A stretch of 64,000 nucleotides of DNA from Sycon ciliatum (Eukaryota; Porifera; Calcarea; Leucosolenida; Sycettidae): contig NC_088650.1 in NCBI RefSeq assembly GCF_964019385.1, positions 26,437,266 to 26,501,265 of the forward strand. The letters run 5' to 3'. Below, one piece after another: positions 34,601 to 64,000 of this stretch. Both the position numbers and the translations under genes were made by a program. The notes below the pieces were generated by a model, which was given only the letters and a program-made list of their open reading frames with translations, did not search any database and had not been told where the DNA came from. The number at the start of each line of letters is the position of its first letter. The stretch's first letter is position 1.

Positions 34601-35355
34601 ACCACCGTCCCCTCCTGCAATGATTACTTTTATAGCCTATGCTGGCTGTGAACTTCACACCTGAAATGATTGGTCAACCGGCCTCGGCCAATCAGAGTTC
34701 AGCAAGTGTTTATCCTCTTGGCTTGCTGATGGTTGTTGTTTCTGCATGAGGATCTAAAATTCAGCATGTGTGACGTGTGAGTTTGCGTGTTGGTAGAGAG
34801 GCATGCCTGTGTAGCATGAAACATGGACATACGCGCGCACTCTACCCTACCGTATACCTTGAGGTGAAAGGTTTCATACGACGGCCCCTGCGGCCCTCAG
34901 ATGACGTGCATGATGTAATTGAAATAGAAGTGTGACTCGTCTACAGGTGTTAATTAATGCTTTGTTACCGGGTGAGGGGTTTCCAGTGCTAAAGAAATGG
35001 CGAGTGAGGCACTTCTTGCCGTTTCATTTAATATTTGAGGGCAATGACTTTGCTAGCTCAAACGCCTTCTATTACACTTAAAAAGAGCAAAGACATTGCT
35101 GTGTCCAAGCTGCCATTACAAAAGGATTCCGGACAGGAGCATCAAGCCAGTCAGTATTCACCTGTACTAGCATGCCACAAGCTGACTCCCCTATGAATAT
35201 GTAGCAAGTTGGCATGAAATGAAATATGTCTGTGCGTCTCTTCACTGTCATTCCTCGTCTGCTGTGTTGCTTGCGTAGGTGACAGCAACGACGAGTTCTG
35301 GTCGTACGAACAGACGCTGAAGAACAGTACCTTTGCTGGCCGAGCAAAGCTGTAG
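20460..35355 (+). CDS. peroxisomal acyl-CoA oxidase, 22 exons
   Basis: Catalyses the first step of peroxisomal beta-oxidation: FAD-dependent desaturation of acyl-CoA with transfer of electrons to O2, giving H2O2. Twenty-two exons join with GT-AG borders and continuous phase into 672 residues, a normal length for the family. Landmarks: FAMTELGHGSN (about residue 132, flavin/substrate site), ARFWFDKVRVP, LMDYPMHQRRLLPYLA, REACGGLG (about 388-395), and the catalytic glutamate in LTYEGDN (about Glu417). The last residues, GRAKL, end in a type-1 peroxisomal targeting signal. The motif pattern (HKIGLNG, MDYPMHQRRLLP, GRLKADFDASLTYEGDN) is closer to plant ACX2/ACX3-type and fungal enzymes than to vertebrate ACOX1; this placement is from memory of motifs. 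The start at 20460 is tentative, chosen because its short exon splices in phase onto exon 2. Confidence 0.92.
20548..20769. repeat. TA-flanked MITE, ACOX intron 1
   Basis: 222 bp with inverted ends CTGTAAAGCGACAAACTTTCGC / GCGAAAGTTTCTCACTTTACAG and TA on both sides. It has no coding capacity. Confidence 0.85.
20999..21082 (+). repeat. CA microsatellite
   Basis: An imperfect, then perfect CA run in ACOX intron 1; related GT-rich sequence follows at 21155-21220. Confidence 0.9.
21690..21853 (+). repeat. GT and GTAT microsatellites
   Basis: A GT-rich stretch passes into an uninterrupted GTAT array (about 21808-21853). It starts directly after the exon 2 donor. Confidence 0.9.
22278..22468. 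repeat. TA-flanked MITE, ACOX intron 2
   Basis: 191 bp with inverted ends CAGTCAACTTTGCTTATAAC / CGTTATTAGCGAAGTTGACTG and TA flanks. Internal GTGTCGTTATA and TTGTCGTTATA segments repeat. Confidence 0.85.
23700..23830 (+). repeat. GGGGATTTCCCTAT minisatellite
   Basis: Five or six degenerate copies of a unit such as CAGGGGATTTCCCTATCC lie just upstream of the exon 5 acceptor in ACOX intron 4. Confidence 0.75.
24062..24254. repeat. CAGTTGTGCT MITE, copy 1
   Basis: The inverted ends CAGTTGTGCTCGCTGAAATC / GATTTCACCAAGCACAACTG match the element at 34149-34487. A TA follows the right end; the left flank is TT. Confidence 0.75.
24352..24440. repeat. short foldback
   Basis: GTAAATAGAAAAGGACCTATAAGT is repeated inverted about 40 bp later, forming a perfect hairpin arm of about 24 bp. 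It shares AAAAGGACC with the ACTCGGATG family. Confidence 0.8.
25560..25655 (+). repeat. TG microsatellite next to the exon 8 acceptor
   Basis: A long TG run followed by imperfect TG ends at the TTAG acceptor of ACOX exon 8. Confidence 0.9.
25661..30293 (+). CDS. acyl-CoA oxidase exons 8-15 (barrel end and catalytic helices)
   Basis: Exons 25661-25768, 26372-26433, 27271-27347, 27792-27869, 28292-28409, 29171-29234, 29634-29699 and 30235-30293. They carry FDKVRVPLGSLLSRYG, LLRGRIAI, TAIRYGLSRRQF, LMDYPMHQRRLLPYLAMA, MKTIHILTSGYK, SREACGGLG, and the catalytic Glu at the exon 14/15 junction (TYEG-DN). Exon 9 (62 nt) and exon 15 (59 nt) are short, but both splice in phase. Confidence 0.9.
25798..25975. 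repeat. CCATTGCGCAATG dispersed repeat, copy 1
   Basis: The segment CAATGACTTAATTTGTACCA ... GCCACCTGGGCATGGTCGTC matches 59586-59755 over about 165 bp. The ends are imperfect inverted copies around CCATTGCGCA. Confidence 0.8.
26813..26972 (+). repeat. 40-bp tandem array, 4 copies
   Basis: The unit GTGATGGTGTGGATAGGGAT... (40 bp) is repeated head to tail. A second, 18-bp array (TAACGTACAGGCCATGTG) follows at about 27011-27062. Both are in ACOX intron 9. Confidence 0.9.
28506..29069. repeat. foldback element with a satellite in its loop
   Basis: A left arm of about 80 bp starting TCAGCACACGAAGCACAGA and containing AGGCCTTTCGTACCATTACT is repeated inverted at about 28990-29069. The loop holds the 65-bp tandem array. 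Confidence 0.8.
28699..28958 (+). repeat. 65-bp tandem array, 4 copies
   Basis: The unit TATGTAGTTGGCGCCACTAG... ends GCTCTGACCGCCAAA. Copies start at 28699, 28764, 28829 and 28894. The last copy is the most divergent. Confidence 0.93.
30939..35355 (+). CDS. acyl-CoA oxidase exons 16-22 (C-terminal domain, AKL end)
   Basis: Exons 30939-31125, 31545-31652, 32099-32165, 32550-32666, 33242-33317, 33926-34001 and 35279-35355. They encode the helical C-terminal dimer domain (LLNCLEVREKLYMDLL, LLSKLASLYGLWLVLADA, CLVDGLCVPDSFLGPIALV) and end with a TAG after GRAKL. This region is less conserved across the family, so exons 16-18 rest more on phase and splice sites than on motif; exon 18 has DDRIWNACGSLA. 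An alternative exon at 31960-32030 was dropped because it runs into a stop. Confidence 0.82.
32904..33121. repeat. TA-flanked MITE, ACOX intron 19
   Basis: 218 bp with inverted ends CAGTGCATTTCAAAAATATA and its near-perfect inverse (25 bp), and TA on both sides. Confidence 0.88.
34149..34487. repeat. CAGTTGTGCT MITE, copy 2
   Basis: It has TA flanks and ends CAGTTAGTTGTGCTTGGTGA / TTTCAGTGAGCGCAACTG. An internal inverted pair (GTTCGATTTCGACAGCATGT at about 34297 and its inverse at about 34388) marks a second, nested foldback. Confidence 0.75.
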
Positions 35356-36034
35356 TCTCTCCTCTCTTTGCAGAGAGCCTCCAGATGCAGTCAATGTACT
35401 ATTACTGTTAGCGAAAGGGCGAGGCGGATATTTAAAAGTCTCTCCATTCAAATTTAGGAAATATTTTATCTGGAATTCTTTTCTTTCTTCCTTTGCTAAT
35501 ATTTTTTCAAAACATTTTTAATTTTTATCCTGTAGCAATATGGCCAGCATTTGGCCACATCAATTATATTTCCATCATTATCACTATTATTTTTAGCACT
35601 AAGTTAGGCCGTCATATCCAAAGATTAGAAATTTTTAAAATTTAGCCCTACATTCTCATTTCATCCTATCCTCCTACTTGGCACCTATCCGAACAGCACA
35701 GAACAATAGTCTGGCTATATACAATTTGTTTAGAGCAGTAAGTACTAAGTAGTTATGTGGAGCATTGATGGAAGTGTCTGTCGGTTGCTTGTCACCACCA
35801 GTGACGCATACTATGTGCAGAACATTAGCAAGAAAGTAAAACTGGAATGAGTACTAAATGTGTGGGAAAGGTCTAATTACATTACCTACACCATGCACAC
35901 ACAATTCAGTTTTTGAAAAAGAGTTCAAAAGAGTAAAAAAGAGCACACGGAGATGGATTTCGAGAAACTATCCTGACGGATGGAAGTGATCCGGTTGGGA
36001 TGAGCTAATGTTGCAGACGATACTACAGTGTGTC
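35356..36034. other. intergenic gap between convergent genes
   Basis: 679 bp separate the stop codons of the acyl-CoA oxidase (plus) and MSH6 (minus). The sequence is AT-rich. I saw no clear AATAAA for the oxidase and no other feature. Confidence 0.6.

Positions 36035-64000
<27,966 letters not shown>

Overview
Eukaryotic, animal-like DNA: host genes are split by GT-AG introns and most of the rest is mobile-element debris. A secreted protein with a C-terminal domain resembling the short-chain (spongin-type) collagen C4 family of sponges and some cnidarians makes a sponge or other early-branching metazoan the best guess. This is an inference, not proof.

Three host genes can be supported. (1) 1245-2324, minus: an intronless secreted protein with a SAM-like segment, one EGF domain and a short-chain collagen C4-like domain. 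(2) 20460-35355, plus: a peroxisomal acyl-CoA oxidase. I could chain 22 exons, all with GT-AG borders and matching phase, into a 672-residue protein that ends in the peroxisomal signal AKL. (3) 36035 to beyond 64000, minus: the DNA mismatch-repair gene MSH6. I could chain 33 exons in phase, giving 1085 residues from just before the mismatch-binding domain through the ATPase to the stop; the N-terminus lies outside the window. Genes 2 and 3 converge tail to tail, 679 bp apart. A complete tRNA-Arg(TCG) lies in an MSH6 intron.

1-20 kb is mostly transposon territory. It holds two LINE reverse-transcriptase wrecks, a deleted Ty3/gypsy element inserted into one of them, and a nearly intact Kolobok-type transposon. 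The Kolobok carries one 1-nt frameshift and sits at a TTAA inside the arm of an older foldback MITE. A 34-bp tandem array, a tRNA-like unit between inverted repeats and a field of hairpin-forming repeats are also here.

20-64 kb holds the two large genes. Their introns carry many MITEs: several TA-flanked families, two TTAA-flanked piggyBac-like copies and hAT-like copies, one with a perfect 8-bp target duplication. They also carry minisatellites, long GA/CT, CA/GT and CAA microsatellites, and a Penelope-like retroelement fragment followed by a hammerhead-ribozyme-like motif. The largest MSH6 intron (52082-56901) holds two opposite-strand pieces of what looks like one unclassified mobile-element protein family.

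I saw no operon, CRISPR or prokaryotic features. The two large host genes work separately: fatty-acid beta-oxidation in peroxisomes, and nuclear mismatch repair.
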